Part shown: piece by piece, positions 26,893 through 36,587 of the stretch
Layout: each line of letters starts with the position of its first letter
How positions within the stretch are numbered: the stretch's first letter is position 1
Origin: Verrucomicrobiota bacterium
GTDB taxonomy: Bacteria > Verrucomicrobiota > Kiritimatiellia > CAIKKV01 > CAITUY01
Reading direction: 5' to 3'
DNA: 38,341 nucleotides
Assembly (NCBI GenBank): GCA_011391785.1
Contig: JAABPW010000339.1
Span: 1 to 38,341, forward strand
Program-made: the position numbers and the translations under genes
Notes under the pieces: generated by a model
The model's input: the letters and a program-made list of their open reading frames with translations, nothing else
Database searches by the model: none
Told to the model about the DNA's origin: nothing

Positions 26893-27099
26893 TCAATAGT
26901 AGGGGGCTCTGGCGGTGAGGAACAAGCCCGCGATCCCAATGGCCGCCAGCGTCATTCCTGCCCGGAATCCCACTTTGGCAAGGCTTGGGCTCGTCAGCAA
27001 GGCAAGAACCAGAATGATGAGTCCCAGCCCGAGAACCAGGCCGCATAGGATCTGAGGTCCCGATGTTCTCATCCAATGCCTGAAGCGAGGTGTTGTCAC
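26893..27099 (-). CDS. Small two-TM membrane protein, hypothetical
   Basis: ILCGLVLGLGLIILVLALL and GMTLAAIGIAGLFLTA hydrophobic segments; fills the gap between neighbouring genes. Confidence 0.45.
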   Translation of the reverse strand: MTTPRFRHWMRTSGPQILCGLVLGLGLIILVLALLTSPSLAKVGFRAGMTLAAIGIAGLFLTARAPYY

Positions 27100-27250
27100 G
27101 GCCTGTTAATTCTCCTGATACCGGATGAATATAGCTCATTCCATGGTTCCGGCAACCCGAATCGCGACATTCAGCGGGCGCTGGCCGCTCTGACGTGGCG
27201 TGCCCCTGCAGGATAGGCTCCGCAATATGCCAAAACCTTTGTTTTAAGGC

Positions 27251-27279
27251 TTGACTTCAGCGCGACTCGGAAATATTTT
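27251..27279 (+). promoter_or_regulatory. Putative sigma70 promoter for the outer-membrane protein gene
   Basis: TTGACT (27251-27256), 17-nt spacer, TATTTT (27274-27279), then AGGAGG before ATG 27307. Confidence 0.55.
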
Positions 27280-27306
27280 TTGAAACATCTAAACAGGAGG
27301 TATGCC

Positions 27307-28512
27307 ATGAATAAGAAGGTTTTTTGCGTGTATGTGGCGGGGTTCAGTATTCTTTCAACGACAGCCTTGTGGGGTCAGGAATCGGCCTCCGGCGGCAAGT
27401 GGAGGATCAGTGGTGGCGTGTCTGTCCGTTCCGTCGGAACTGATCTGAATATCAGCGCGCCTGCGGCCTTGAGCGTTCACCGCGATCCGACCGGCCGGGG
27501 CGATGTCGGCTTCTATTCCGGTACCTCCGGCACCCTTGATTACGATGATGGCAGCATCGGTCCGGCTTATGGCTACGGTGACGGGGATTCCGCCAGCTGG
27601 TATGACGGCACCTGTTACAGCGTGATCGGCGGCGCCTCGCAGCTGGCTCCCACGGCTCGCCCCTATGATGGCACTACGCTTTACGACGAGTTGACGTTCC
27701 ATTCGACGCTCAGCGTCAATGAGTCCCATTACTCGGCCACCCCCTATGAGGGAACCGATGACAAGGACGTGGTGGCTCCCTACCTGCAATTGCGGCGTGA
27801 GATGGCGAGCCTTGGCGGGGTTTCCATCGGGGTCCTGGCGGGCTATTCGTTCGTCCAGTCGGATGCGTCCTCCGGCCAGCGCGCGCTGGCGCAGCAGAAT
27901 GTGAACCGCCGGACGACAACCTACGCCTATACCTACGACCACATCGGCGAATACTCCGGGGCCACTGCGCCCGGTGCCGAGTTCCCGTTTGTCGATGACG
28001 GCGCCTACACCTTCTTCGATACGGATTACGCCAACAGCAGCGGGTATAGCTCCACTGCGGATACCCCCGCCCTTGCGCCGCGCAAGGCGACCAGCTCCAC
28101 GTTGCAGGACCGCGCGCTCTACACGGCTACAGGTTCCGTGAACACGAAGCTGGATCTCCATGAAATCACGCTGGCGCCGGAGTTCACCGTGCCGCTCGGG
28201 AAGGCCGTCGTGGTCGGGATTTCCGTCGGCCCGACGATCAACATCATCAATGCCGAGATGGAGGCAAACCGCCGCTGGGTCCGCAACGGGGTCACCGAGC
28301 AGTCGGAAAATGCCAAGGACGACAACTCGGATGTGAAAATCGGCGTTGCCGCCGACCTGTCGGTGTTTGTCGACTTTACCGACCGGTTCTTCGGGCAGGT
28401 GGGCGCAGGCTACCGCTATGTGCCCTCCATCACGCTTGATGCTGGTTTCGCCTCCGGCGAAATCGACGCCTCGTCGTTCCAGGGGTCGGTTGGAGTTGGC
28501 GTCCGGCTGTAA
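27307..28512 (+). CDS. Outer-membrane beta-barrel-type secreted protein
   Basis: Signal peptide MNKKVFCVYVAGFSILSTTALWGQ; alternating-strand C-terminus ending in GSVGVGVRL; strong SD. Confidence 0.7.
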   Translation: MNKKVFCVYVAGFSILSTTALWGQESASGGKWRISGGVSVRSVGTDLNISAPAALSVHRDPTGRGDVGFYSGTSGTLDYDDGSIGPAYGYGDGDSASWYDGTCYSVIGGASQLAPTARPYDGTTLYDELTFHSTLSVNESHYSATPYEGTDDKDVVAPYLQLRREMASLGGVSIGVLAGYSFVQSDASSGQRALAQQNVNRRTTTYAYTYDHIGEYSGATAPGAEFPFVDDGAYTFFDTDYANSSGYSSTADTPALAPRKATSSTLQDRALYTATGSVNTKLDLHEITLAPEFTVPLGKAVVVGISVGPTINIINAEMEANRRWVRNGVTEQSENAKDDNSDVKIGVAADLSVFVDFTDRFFGQVGAGYRYVPSITLDAGFASGEIDASSFQGSVGVGVRL

Positions 28513-28530
28513 CGGTCAGCTTAAATCCTC

Positions 28531-28580
28531 AAAAAACCCACCCTGCGCGGCTTTCAGCTCTCGCATGGGTGGGTTTTTTT
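28531..28580. terminator. Rho-independent (bidirectional-type) terminator
   Basis: aaaaaacccaccc ... gggtgggtttttt inverted repeat just after the outer-membrane protein stop. Confidence 0.85.
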
Positions 28581-28982
28581 ATGTTTCCTTTTCTCGAGGA
28601 AGCTTCCTGTGATTTCGGCAACAACTCCGATCCCGCATCCGGCGGTGTAGCTGGCTAAATCAGACCAAAGGAATCCCGATCCGATGGTCACGGCGCCCAG
28701 GAAGGTTTTGCGGAATGCATTGATCCATTCCGCCTGATAAAGTTGACTGAATTCGACTCCGTAGGCAAAGGCTAGGGTTGCGGTGGCCAGGGTGGCGGTT
28801 CTGAGGCGCGGGAACAGGAACCCCAGGCCCAGAAACACCATAAGTGCCCACAGGGCGTCACCCCCGCATTTCACCACAAGCGGGGGCCACGTTTCCGAAA
28901 ACTCCGACCGGATCATGCAGCCTGCCACAATAACAATGGCGGTCAGCATCGCGTAATGCAGTCTGTTTCGCTTCGGGTTCAT
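28554..28982 (-). CDS. DUF2809-family membrane protein
   Basis: GGDALWALMVFLGLGFLFP, AYGVEFSQLYQAEWINAFRKTFLGAVTIGSGFLWSDLASYTAG. Confidence 0.75.
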   Translation of the reverse strand: MNPKRNRLHYAMLTAIVIVAGCMIRSEFSETWPPLVVKCGGDALWALMVFLGLGFLFPRLRTATLATATLAFAYGVEFSQLYQAEWINAFRKTFLGAVTIGSGFLWSDLASYTAGCGIGVVAEITGSFLEKRKHKKTHPCES

Positions 28983-29133
28983 GTGTTTCGCGGACTTTAT
29001 CGCCGATCCGGGGTTCCTGTCATCCGGAATTACATGAATTCACTCCCGGTTGAAGGTGATTTGGGGCTTGTCGCATGGAAAAGAGGGATGGTATTGATAA
29101 GGGTTGTTTTATGTGGCCAAGGAGAACGACAAT

Positions 29134-31221
29134 ATGCGGTTAGCATGGATACCGACGGGATTGGTTTTGATTCTTGTTCTTGCCGGGTGTCGCACCCGGC
29201 AGCGGGTGCCTGATTACCTGCCCCGTGAAGTGGTGGCCAATCAGGTGGGTCATGCCGTGGTGTACGAGATGGGTGATCCCCGCCGGACCCCCGGTGCCAT
29301 CGTGCAACCTGTTCATCCAACGGCTGAGATCCGGACTAACCCTGTAACCCCTCCTCCAACCGCGCCGGTCACCGGAGAGGTGATGGCTCCCGTCGGGAAA
29401 GGTGGGCCTGTTACCCCTGCGAATCCCCTGCGCCGCACGCTTTACGGGCAACCGGACGGGGTGTTGGTCACGGATAAAGGACTGCGCGAGGCCACGGTTT
29501 CATGGAAGGAACCAGCGGATGAGGTATACCGCTACCGGATCGAAAGGTCCGAATCCCCGGATGGTCCGTTTGTGAAATTGGCGGAGGTGTCGCCCCGCAA
29601 AAAGCAATATCGCGACAGAGGGACCGATGAAGTTCCCTTGAAGGACAGCACCTCCTATTATTACCAGATTGTCGCGCTTCTGGATCGCGAGGGCCCTGAA
29701 AGCATCCCGTCGAAGGTGGTCAAGGCCGTTACGGCGCCGCCCCCTTCGATTCCCGCTGGAGTCAAGGCGACGGCCCCCTCGTCCCGTGCCGTGAAGGTCG
29801 TCTGGGCTCCCTCCCCGTCGGAAGGTGTCACCTTGTACCGTGTTGAGCGCGCCAGCGCGATGTCGGGGCCGTTTGAGAAGGTGGGGGTGACGCGATCCCC
29901 GACCCTGACGGATGGCGGTACGGCCGCGTCCACCTTGAAGGACAGTACCCGGTATTACTACCGGGTAATCACCCTTAATCGTGTCGATGCCGAGAGCCAG
30001 CCGTCCGATCCGGTCGAGGTGCTCACGCTGCCCCCGCCCGCGCCGGTCCAGAAGGTGATGGCGACCGGGGACGAAGTCCGGTGCGTGCCCCTGTCCTGGG
30101 TTCCGAGCCCTGAGCCTGATGTGGTGCGCTATGATGTGTACCGGGCACGGTCGGCCGCGGGGTCTTTCCAGAAAATCGGATCGGTGGCCGGCCGTATGGT
30201 GGTGACGTATCTCGATGGTGGCGCCAATCCCGGGGACTTGGAGGACGAGGCCAGCTATTTCTACCGGATCAGGGCTGTCAATGCGGTTACCGCGGAGGGC
30301 GGTGATTCAGTGACGGTTTCCGCCACGACCCGTGGCATTCCGGCCGAGGTCGGCAGCGTGACGGCGGCCGCCGGCCGTCCTCGCGAAGTGCCGGTCACCT
30401 GGGTGGCCAGTCCCGACAAGGCGGTGGTTGGCTACGAGGTCTGGCGTGCCGAGGAAGGTTCCGAAGAGTGGCTCCAGGTGGGGCGTGTTATCGGGCGTCA
30501 CGTTACGAGCTATCTGGACCGGGGCGAGATCAAGCCGAAGCCGGGCCTGGGCCTGCTCAAGGACGCAACAGTTTACCTTTACAAGGTGATTGCCTTCAAC
30601 CAGGGCAATGTGAGGTCGTCGGCCTCCAGCGCGGCCAGTGCCCGGACGAAATCCCGGCCTGCCACGCCGGCGGGACTTTTGGCCACCACCAACAGTCCGC
30701 TTGGCATCAAGCTGACCTGGAAGGCAAATCCTGAAAAGGATATCAGCGATTACGTTGTCGAGGCGGCTGATGAGGCGGATGGTTCCTTCCGGAAACTGGT
30801 GACCGTGGTGGCGTCGAAGGCGGACGGGTTGTCGGCCTTGGAGATGGCTCTGGAGTCCGGCGCGACACGGTTCTACCGGGTCAAGGCCCTGGACAAGGAG
30901 GGGCTGGAGAGCGATTGGTCCGCGCCCGTCCCGGGGCGCGCCAAGCCTGTCCCCGGAATGCCGGTTTCGGTTGTGGCGCAGCCGGTGGGGACGAATGTCC
31001 GCCTGGTCTGGCAGGCGCCCGCCCAGCCGGATATCCGCCGCTACAAGGTGTGGCGCAAGAAGTTCCTGGGTTGGGAGTTGATTTCCACCACCGAACAGAC
31101 GAATTATCTTTTTGAATTTACGGAATTGTCCAAGCCGATGACGGTGGCCGTCTCGGCGGTGGACCAGGATGAGCTGGAAAGCGAGAAGAGCGACTCGCTT
31201 GAAATTAAACCCGGAATGTAA
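29134..31221 (+). CDS. Lipoprotein with multiple fibronectin type III repeats
   Basis: MRLAWIPTGLVLILVLAGC lipobox; repeated FN3-like blocks (KDSTSYYYQIVALLDREGPES, KDSTRYYYRVITLNRVDAES, EDEASYFYRIRAVNAVTAEG). Start moved to ATG 29134 (AAGGAG upstream). Confidence 0.85.
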   Translation: MRLAWIPTGLVLILVLAGCRTRQRVPDYLPREVVANQVGHAVVYEMGDPRRTPGAIVQPVHPTAEIRTNPVTPPPTAPVTGEVMAPVGKGGPVTPANPLRRTLYGQPDGVLVTDKGLREATVSWKEPADEVYRYRIERSESPDGPFVKLAEVSPRKKQYRDRGTDEVPLKDSTSYYYQIVALLDREGPESIPSKVVKAVTAPPPSIPAGVKATAPSSRAVKVVWAPSPSEGVTLYRVERASAMSGPFEKVGVTRSPTLTDGGTAASTLKDSTRYYYRVITLNRVDAESQPSDPVEVLTLPPPAPVQKVMATGDEVRCVPLSWVPSPEPDVVRYDVYRARSAAGSFQKIGSVAGRMVVTYLDGGANPGDLEDEASYFYRIRAVNAVTAEGGDSVTVSATTRGIPAEVGSVTAAAGRPREVPVTWVASPDKAVVGYEVWRAEEGSEEWLQVGRVIGRHVTSYLDRGEIKPKPGLGLLKDATVYLYKVIAFNQGNVRSSASSAASARTKSRPATPAGLLATTNSPLGIKLTWKANPEKDISDYVVEAADEADGSFRKLVTVVASKADGLSALEMALESGATRFYRVKALDKEGLESDWSAPVPGRAKPVPGMPVSVVAQPVGTNVRLVWQAPAQPDIRRYKVWRKKFLGWELISTTEQTNYLFEFTELSKPMTVAVSAVDQDELESEKSDSLEIKPGM

Positions 31222-31245
31222 TTTCAGAGACAAGGCAGGGCGACT

Positions 31246-32535
31246 GTGAAAAACCCATTCTCATATCTGTCCTCAGCCGAGCTGTCGGATGTCGGGCATC
31301 GCCGGAAAAACAACGAGGACTCCCTGGTGAGCCTTCCCGAGGCGGGCGTGTTCTGCGTGGCGGACGGCATGGGTGGCGTGCAGGGCGGTGAAGTGGCCAG
31401 CAAGGCTTCCGTGGACGCCCTGAAAAAGGAATTCACCGAATCCCCGGATGTGGGGTTTGCCATTACCGCCGATGCCTCCGCCAAGCTCGTGGAGCGCGCC
31501 CTGAATTCCGCCAGCGCCTGGATCAAGGAGCGGGCCGAGGGACTGGGCCTCAACGGAACCGGCAGCACGGCCGTGGTGGTGGTGTTTGACCGCGTAACCC
31601 CTTCGCAGGGGATCGCCTTGCATGCCGGCGACAGCCGGGCCTACCGGTTGCGGGGCGACAAGCTGGTCCAGTTGACCACGGATCATTCCGTCGCGGCGGC
31701 CGCCGGGCTCCCGGATGACAGTTCCCTTCCCGCTATGTTCCGCGGCGTGATCACGCGGGCGGTGGGATTGGACCGCCAAGTCCAGCTTGAGGCCACCGCA
31801 TTCGATGTGATGCCGGACGATATATTCCTGTTGTGTTCCGATGGCCTCAGCAAGATGGTGAGCGACCGCCGGATCCAGAAACTGCTCCGCAAGCATGCTG
31901 GCGATCCGCTTCCGGATGCGGCCAAGGTGCTCGTGGATGAGGCGTTGCAGGAGGGGGGCGAGGACAATGTGTCGGTTGTCCTTATCCGGGTGTCCGCGGA
32001 ACTGCCCAAGGGACCCACCATGGAGATCCCGCCCGAGACCCTTGCCTTGGAACAGCTTGAGATCAAGGCGGAGGGACCGGCTCCGGTTGCGCTCCATGAG
32101 GATCACGATGCCACCGGTCAGACCGCGGATACGGGCCATACGGCCAGCACCATGGCGGATCAGGGTTCTCCCACTCCCTCCGATGGCGGCAGGGGCGAGG
32201 GAGTGACGCCGGTCACCCCCGATTCGGGCCGGCCGGTCGCGCCGGAGACTCCCGACACGCCGGCCCAGCAACGACGGATGCCGCCCATCAAGCGGTCCGG
32301 GAAGGCTCTGCCATCATCGGGCCGGATGTGGTTGTGGGTGTTTCTGGCCCTGGTGTTGGTCGCTGTCGCGGGAACCTGGGGATACCTTGAGTGGCGGGCA
32401 CAACAGGAGGATGCGGGAAAGGCCGGTAGTCCAGCCGTGCCTGTGACCCCGACGAACACGGAGACGCATGTGGCCGAGCCCCTGGTTCCGGATCATGCGG
32501 CCTCGGCTGAACTCCATGGCGGGGCGCAGGAATGA
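31246..32535 (+). CDS. PP2C-family serine/threonine phosphatase with C-terminal TM
   Basis: SDVGHRRKNNEDS, VADGMGGVQGGE, HAGDSRAYRL, LLCSDGLSKMV, EDNVSVVLI; TM MWLWVFLALVLVAVAGTWGYLEW. Confidence 0.93.
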   Translation: MKNPFSYLSSAELSDVGHRRKNNEDSLVSLPEAGVFCVADGMGGVQGGEVASKASVDALKKEFTESPDVGFAITADASAKLVERALNSASAWIKERAEGLGLNGTGSTAVVVVFDRVTPSQGIALHAGDSRAYRLRGDKLVQLTTDHSVAAAAGLPDDSSLPAMFRGVITRAVGLDRQVQLEATAFDVMPDDIFLLCSDGLSKMVSDRRIQKLLRKHAGDPLPDAAKVLVDEALQEGGEDNVSVVLIRVSAELPKGPTMEIPPETLALEQLEIKAEGPAPVALHEDHDATGQTADTGHTASTMADQGSPTPSDGGRGEGVTPVTPDSGRPVAPETPDTPAQQRRMPPIKRSGKALPSSGRMWLWVFLALVLVAVAGTWGYLEWRAQQEDAGKAGSPAVPVTPTNTETHVAEPLVPDHAASAELHGGAQE

Positions 32536-35500
32536 CGGAAAGCGGCAAAGATCGGGTTGGCGATTACGATCTCCTGGAGCTGATTGGCGACGGGGCCCAG
32601 GGGCGCGTGTATAAGGCCATTTACCAGGGGGATGACGTCTCCAAGGTGGCTAAGGGCGAGATCGTGGCCATCAAGCTCATTCGCATCACCGGGGATGACG
32701 ACAAGCTGAGGTCCAAGTTCCAGGAACAGGCTGACATTCTGCGACGCCTCTCCCACACCAATATCGTGCGCTACCGCGACAGCTTCGCCTGGCATGCCGG
32801 GGAGTGGGATGAGGCCCAATGCCTGGTGATGGAATTCCTGGAGGGGGAAACCCTGACCGACCGGCTCAAGAAGGCCAGTACCGGCCTGGCCTGGCCACAG
32901 GTCGAGGAAGTTTTCGAGCAGTGCCTGGCGGGACTCATCCATGCCCGTGAACGCGGCATCACGCACCGCGACATCAAGCCGTCCAATATCTTCATCACCA
33001 AGGATGGCCAGGCCAAGGTGATTGATTTCGATATCGCCCGCAAGGATGACAGCGGGCAGATGAGCACGGCGGGCTGGAAGGGTACCTTTGACTATATGGC
33101 GCCCGACTTCATCGCCATCCAGGGATTCCGCGGGGATGAGGTGTCGGATATATTCAGCCTGGGGGTCTGTTTCTACCAGGCCCTGACGGGTGCCCTGCCA
33201 TTCGAGCCCTTGGGCGACACTGCGCATATCGGTTACCTGAACCGCTGGCGCGACGGGGCATCGCCCTCGCCCTCGTTTCGTCCCGGCGTGTTCCGGGTGC
33301 TGAGCAACGCGAAGCCCTTTGTGGCCAAATGCATGGCGCCAAAACGCGAGCACCGGTACCAGACCTTTGCCGCGATGCTGGAGGATTTCCGGAAGATCCG
33401 GTCACGCCGGATCCGCCACAAAAACCGCGATGAATATGAATTGCTGGCCGTGCTGGGACGCGGCGGGTTTGGCGAGGTGTTCAAAGCGCGCCGGATTTCC
33501 GACGGGAGCCTCGTGGCGGTCAAGCACCTGTTCGCCGAAAAGCAGTCGGACCGGTTCATCAAGGAAGCCAAGCTTGTCCAGCAATACCCGCATCCGAACC
33601 TCTGCAAATACGTCGATTTCATGGTGGTCGAGGGGACCGGGGGCGAGAAGCAGTATTTCCTGATCCTCGAGTTTCTGGAGGGAATGCCCGGCTGGACCCT
33701 TCGCACCCGGTTGAAAAATGAGAGCCGCCTGGAGGCCTCGGAGGGGATCCCGCTTTTCATCGGGTATCTCGCGGCGCTCCAGTTCCTGCATGAGAATTCA
33801 CGGCCGATTATCCATCGCGATATCAAGCCCGGCAACCTTTATGCCCCGGCCGGGCAGCCCGAAAAGGGGAAGATTTTCGATCTGGGCGTGGCGCGGGATG
33901 TGTCCGGAACGGTAACCGTGGGCGGGGTGCCCGGCACACTCGATTATATGCCTCCGGAGTTCGCGGATGTCAGCGGGGACCGCGGGTCGCCGCAGTCGGA
34001 TATCTATGCCCTCGGACTTTGCCTGTATGAATCCCTGGCGGGGAAGCCGGTGTATGACCGGTTGCCGACGGACATGAATTCGGCCTGGCTGGCCTTCCAG
34101 CAGCGGCTCAGAAAGCCTGTGGAACTGGCCTTCGAGGGAGAGGCGTTCCGGCAGTATCCCCGGCTCAAGATGGTGATCCTGAAATCCCTGGCGCCGCGTC
34201 CGGCGGATCGCTACCGCAGTGCCGCGGAGATGAAGAAGGACCTGGAGCATATCCTGGCCGGAACGGGCTTTGGCGACGCGCATGACGATGATTCGGTTTC
34301 CGAGATGACGATCGCCACCCTGCATTCGTTCTCGGATGACGGTGGCCTGCAGGCCCCCGAGCCCGGTGCCACGATGGGGACGAGGCCGCTGGAAGGGGCG
34401 GGGGGCACGATGCCCGCTCCCGTTGACCTGATGGCGGCCGGCCGCGCGGAGGCGGACAGGCGCAAGCGGCGCAGGAAATGGATCATGATCGCGGCTGCGG
34501 CCGCAGGTATTGTCCTTGTGCTGGGGGTCGGGATCTGGGCCCTATCCGCAATTTCCGGGAGTAATGCGGAGGCTGTGGCCGCGAAAATGGACCAGGCCAT
34601 GCAGGAAGTCGAACAGGTCACCGGTGAATTGAAGAGTCCTGTTCCCTCGGTGGCGTACGCCAGGTCGTTGAGTGAGGCCTATGCGAAGGCCGTGAAGACG
34701 GGCGAGAAATTTCCCGAATTGAGCGACCGCGTGGATGAGCAGCGTCGCCAGATGCGGAAGGCTGGTTCCACGTTGCCGGCTGAATTCAAGCGGGAGTTCG
34801 ATGCGGCCCTCGATGCCGGCAAGGCCGAAAAGGCCGCCGCCCTTCTGAAGGAATGGGAGGGGACGGAGAAGTTCGTGGATATCATGGGGTTCACGGCGGA
34901 ACGTTTTGCCGAACGGCGTGAGACCATGAAGACCGCCCTCGTGCGGGCTGCGATCGATCATGACCTCGCCGCGCTTCGTCAGGCCATGCCCGAGACCATT
35001 CAGACTGAGGCGTCGCTCGATGCGGCCGAGGCGGCGGCCGTGAAGCTCAAGGAATTGCGGGACCGGACCTGGGCCGGGTATGACGAGGCGGAGAAGCAGC
35101 AGCGGCTCGGGGCCCTGGCCTCCACGCTCTCTGAACGTGCCTTTCCCTATGTGGCCCGGCTCCGGGATGCGGCCCTGGGCAAGTACCGGGCGGGGCTGGA
35201 TGGGGATGCCGAACGGGCGGCCTTGCTGGGATTTGCCGAGAAGCGGCCCACCCTCGCCTGGGTTGTGCAGGCTTCGTTCCTGGATGCGAAAAACGGCGTG
35301 GAGGCGGCCCGGCAAAGCCGACTGGCCTCCGGTGGCCTGGCCAGGGTGATGGATCATGCCGCCAATGCCCGGGAAGTGGATACGGTAAAATCGGCTGCCA
35401 CGGAACTGGTTGAGCTGGAGCGCGCTCCTGATGCCAAGCTCCTGCCCGCCCAGGTGAAGGCGGCAGAGGCCGCGATTGCCGGCAAATACCTGTACTTTGC

Positions 35501-36587
35501 CCAGGGTCATGCCCAGCAGGCCAAGGCGGCTTATGATGCCGGCAAGATGCCGGAGGGTCAACAGGCGCAGAAGACGCTGGTCAGTCTGGTGGCGGACGTG
35601 CCGGACCGGTTTGGCAAGGCGGCGTTATCGGACCTGGCGAAGGAGGTCGAGACGCGGCGTGTGGCGATGGTGGCCAAGTCTTCCCAGGCCGCGGCAATCC
35701 GCAGCAAGGAGCTGACTGATGCCCAGAAAACCCTGGCTGAATTGCGCGACCGTATCCGCAAGGGCGATTTGCGGAGTTGTACCGATGGGGTGGGCGTGCT
35801 GGGGGGATTCGCGCAGTCGGCGTTGTCGGATCCGGATTTCAAGGCGCAGCGGGAGACGGTTGTGGCGGAGTATGTGCGCCTGGTCGAGAAAACACTCGCC
35901 CAGAAGGATCCCCTGGAGCAGCGGGCCCAGCGGGTGAAGGCGGTGGATGATATCCTGAACGCCACCGCGGCCGAGGTTGTTTTTGCAGGCCGCGTCCGGG
36001 CGTTGCGGGAGACCTTGTCCGGTCAGAAAACGGGATTCCTCCTGCGCCTCGTCAACCAGTCGGGCCAGTCGCTCCGGATATCCGGACAGGAGCTTAAGGA
36101 CAAGGTCACGCTGGACAAGGGGTCAACCCGGGAGTTGGAACTGCCGGTCCGCTCGGCAAATGTGTCGGCCTCCGTCCTGATTGAAGGGGATGCCGGTTCA
36201 AAATCCCGGATCGAAACCGTGACCCTGACCGGGGGTGGAGGCCGTGAGCTGACCCTGATGGCGCTGGAGAAGGCTGAGGCCGTTGTTGCTCCCGCGACTC
36301 CTACGGGCCCTTCCACGCCGCCTGTGACGCCCGTGGCGCCGGTGGCGGCGGCCGGGAAGGGGATGTTGACGATCACCTTGATTCCAAGGACGGCAACCCT
36401 CATGGTGGACGGCAACATCATCAAGACCGGCAGCATCGAGGTGACCCCCGAGGAGAACCATAAGGTGTTTGTCGAGGCACCGGGCTACAAGCCTTGGCTG
36501 CAGTATTACCGGGTACGCTCCGGCGAGAACCGGAAGGTCGAGATATTCCTCGAGAAAGCCGCCAAGAAGTCACTTTTTGGGCGGTAG
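32532..36587 (+). CDS. Transmembrane Ser/Thr protein kinase with two tandem kinase domains and C-terminal PEGA domain
   Basis: Kinase 1: IGDGAQGRVYKA, VAIKLI, HRDIKPSN, IDFDIAR. Kinase 2: LGRGGFGEVFKA, VAVKHL, HRDIKPGN, FDLGVAR. TM WIMIAAAAAGIVLVLGVGIWAL; PEGA-like MLTITLIPRTATLMVDGNII...VEAPGYKPW. Confidence 0.93.
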   Translation: MTESGKDRVGDYDLLELIGDGAQGRVYKAIYQGDDVSKVAKGEIVAIKLIRITGDDDKLRSKFQEQADILRRLSHTNIVRYRDSFAWHAGEWDEAQCLVMEFLEGETLTDRLKKASTGLAWPQVEEVFEQCLAGLIHARERGITHRDIKPSNIFITKDGQAKVIDFDIARKDDSGQMSTAGWKGTFDYMAPDFIAIQGFRGDEVSDIFSLGVCFYQALTGALPFEPLGDTAHIGYLNRWRDGASPSPSFRPGVFRVLSNAKPFVAKCMAPKREHRYQTFAAMLEDFRKIRSRRIRHKNRDEYELLAVLGRGGFGEVFKARRISDGSLVAVKHLFAEKQSDRFIKEAKLVQQYPHPNLCKYVDFMVVEGTGGEKQYFLILEFLEGMPGWTLRTRLKNESRLEASEGIPLFIGYLAALQFLHENSRPIIHRDIKPGNLYAPAGQPEKGKIFDLGVARDVSGTVTVGGVPGTLDYMPPEFADVSGDRGSPQSDIYALGLCLYESLAGKPVYDRLPTDMNSAWLAFQQRLRKPVELAFEGEAFRQYPRLKMVILKSLAPRPADRYRSAAEMKKDLEHILAGTGFGDAHDDDSVSEMTIATLHSFSDDGGLQAPEPGATMGTRPLEGAGGTMPAPVDLMAAGRAEADRRKRRRKWIMIAAAAAGIVLVLGVGIWALSAISGSNAEAVAAKMDQAMQEVEQVTGELKSPVPSVAYARSLSEAYAKAVKTGEKFPELSDRVDEQRRQMRKAGSTLPAEFKREFDAALDAGKAEKAAALLKEWEGTEKFVDIMGFTAERFAERRETMKTALVRAAIDHDLAALRQAMPETIQTEASLDAAEAAAVKLKELRDRTWAGYDEAEKQQRLGALASTLSERAFPYVARLRDAALGKYRAGLDGDAERAALLGFAEKRPTLAWVVQASFLDAKNGVEAARQSRLASGGLARVMDHAANAREVDTVKSAATELVELERAPDAKLLPAQVKAAEAAIAGKYLYFAQGHAQQAKAAYDAGKMPEGQQAQKTLVSLVADVPDRFGKAALSDLAKEVETRRVAMVAKSSQAAAIRSKELTDAQKTLAELRDRIRKGDLRSCTDGVGVLGGFAQSALSDPDFKAQRETVVAEYVRLVEKTLAQKDPLEQRAQRVKAVDDILNATAAEVVFAGRVRALRETLSGQKTGFLLRLVNQSGQSLRISGQELKDKVTLDKGSTRELELPVRSANVSASVLIEGDAGSKSRIETVTLTGGGGRELTLMALEKAEAVVAPATPTGPSTPPVTPVAPVAAAGKGMLTITLIPRTATLMVDGNIIKTGSIEVTPEENHKVFVEAPGYKPWLQYYRVRSGENRKVEIFLEKAAKKSLFGR

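Noticed and set aside
31273-32271. 332-aa minus-strand ORF
   Set aside because: Antisense shadow of the PP2C gene; Arg/Gly/His-rich without domain motifs.
34542-35561. 339-aa minus-strand ORF
   Set aside because: Antisense shadow of the double-kinase gene.
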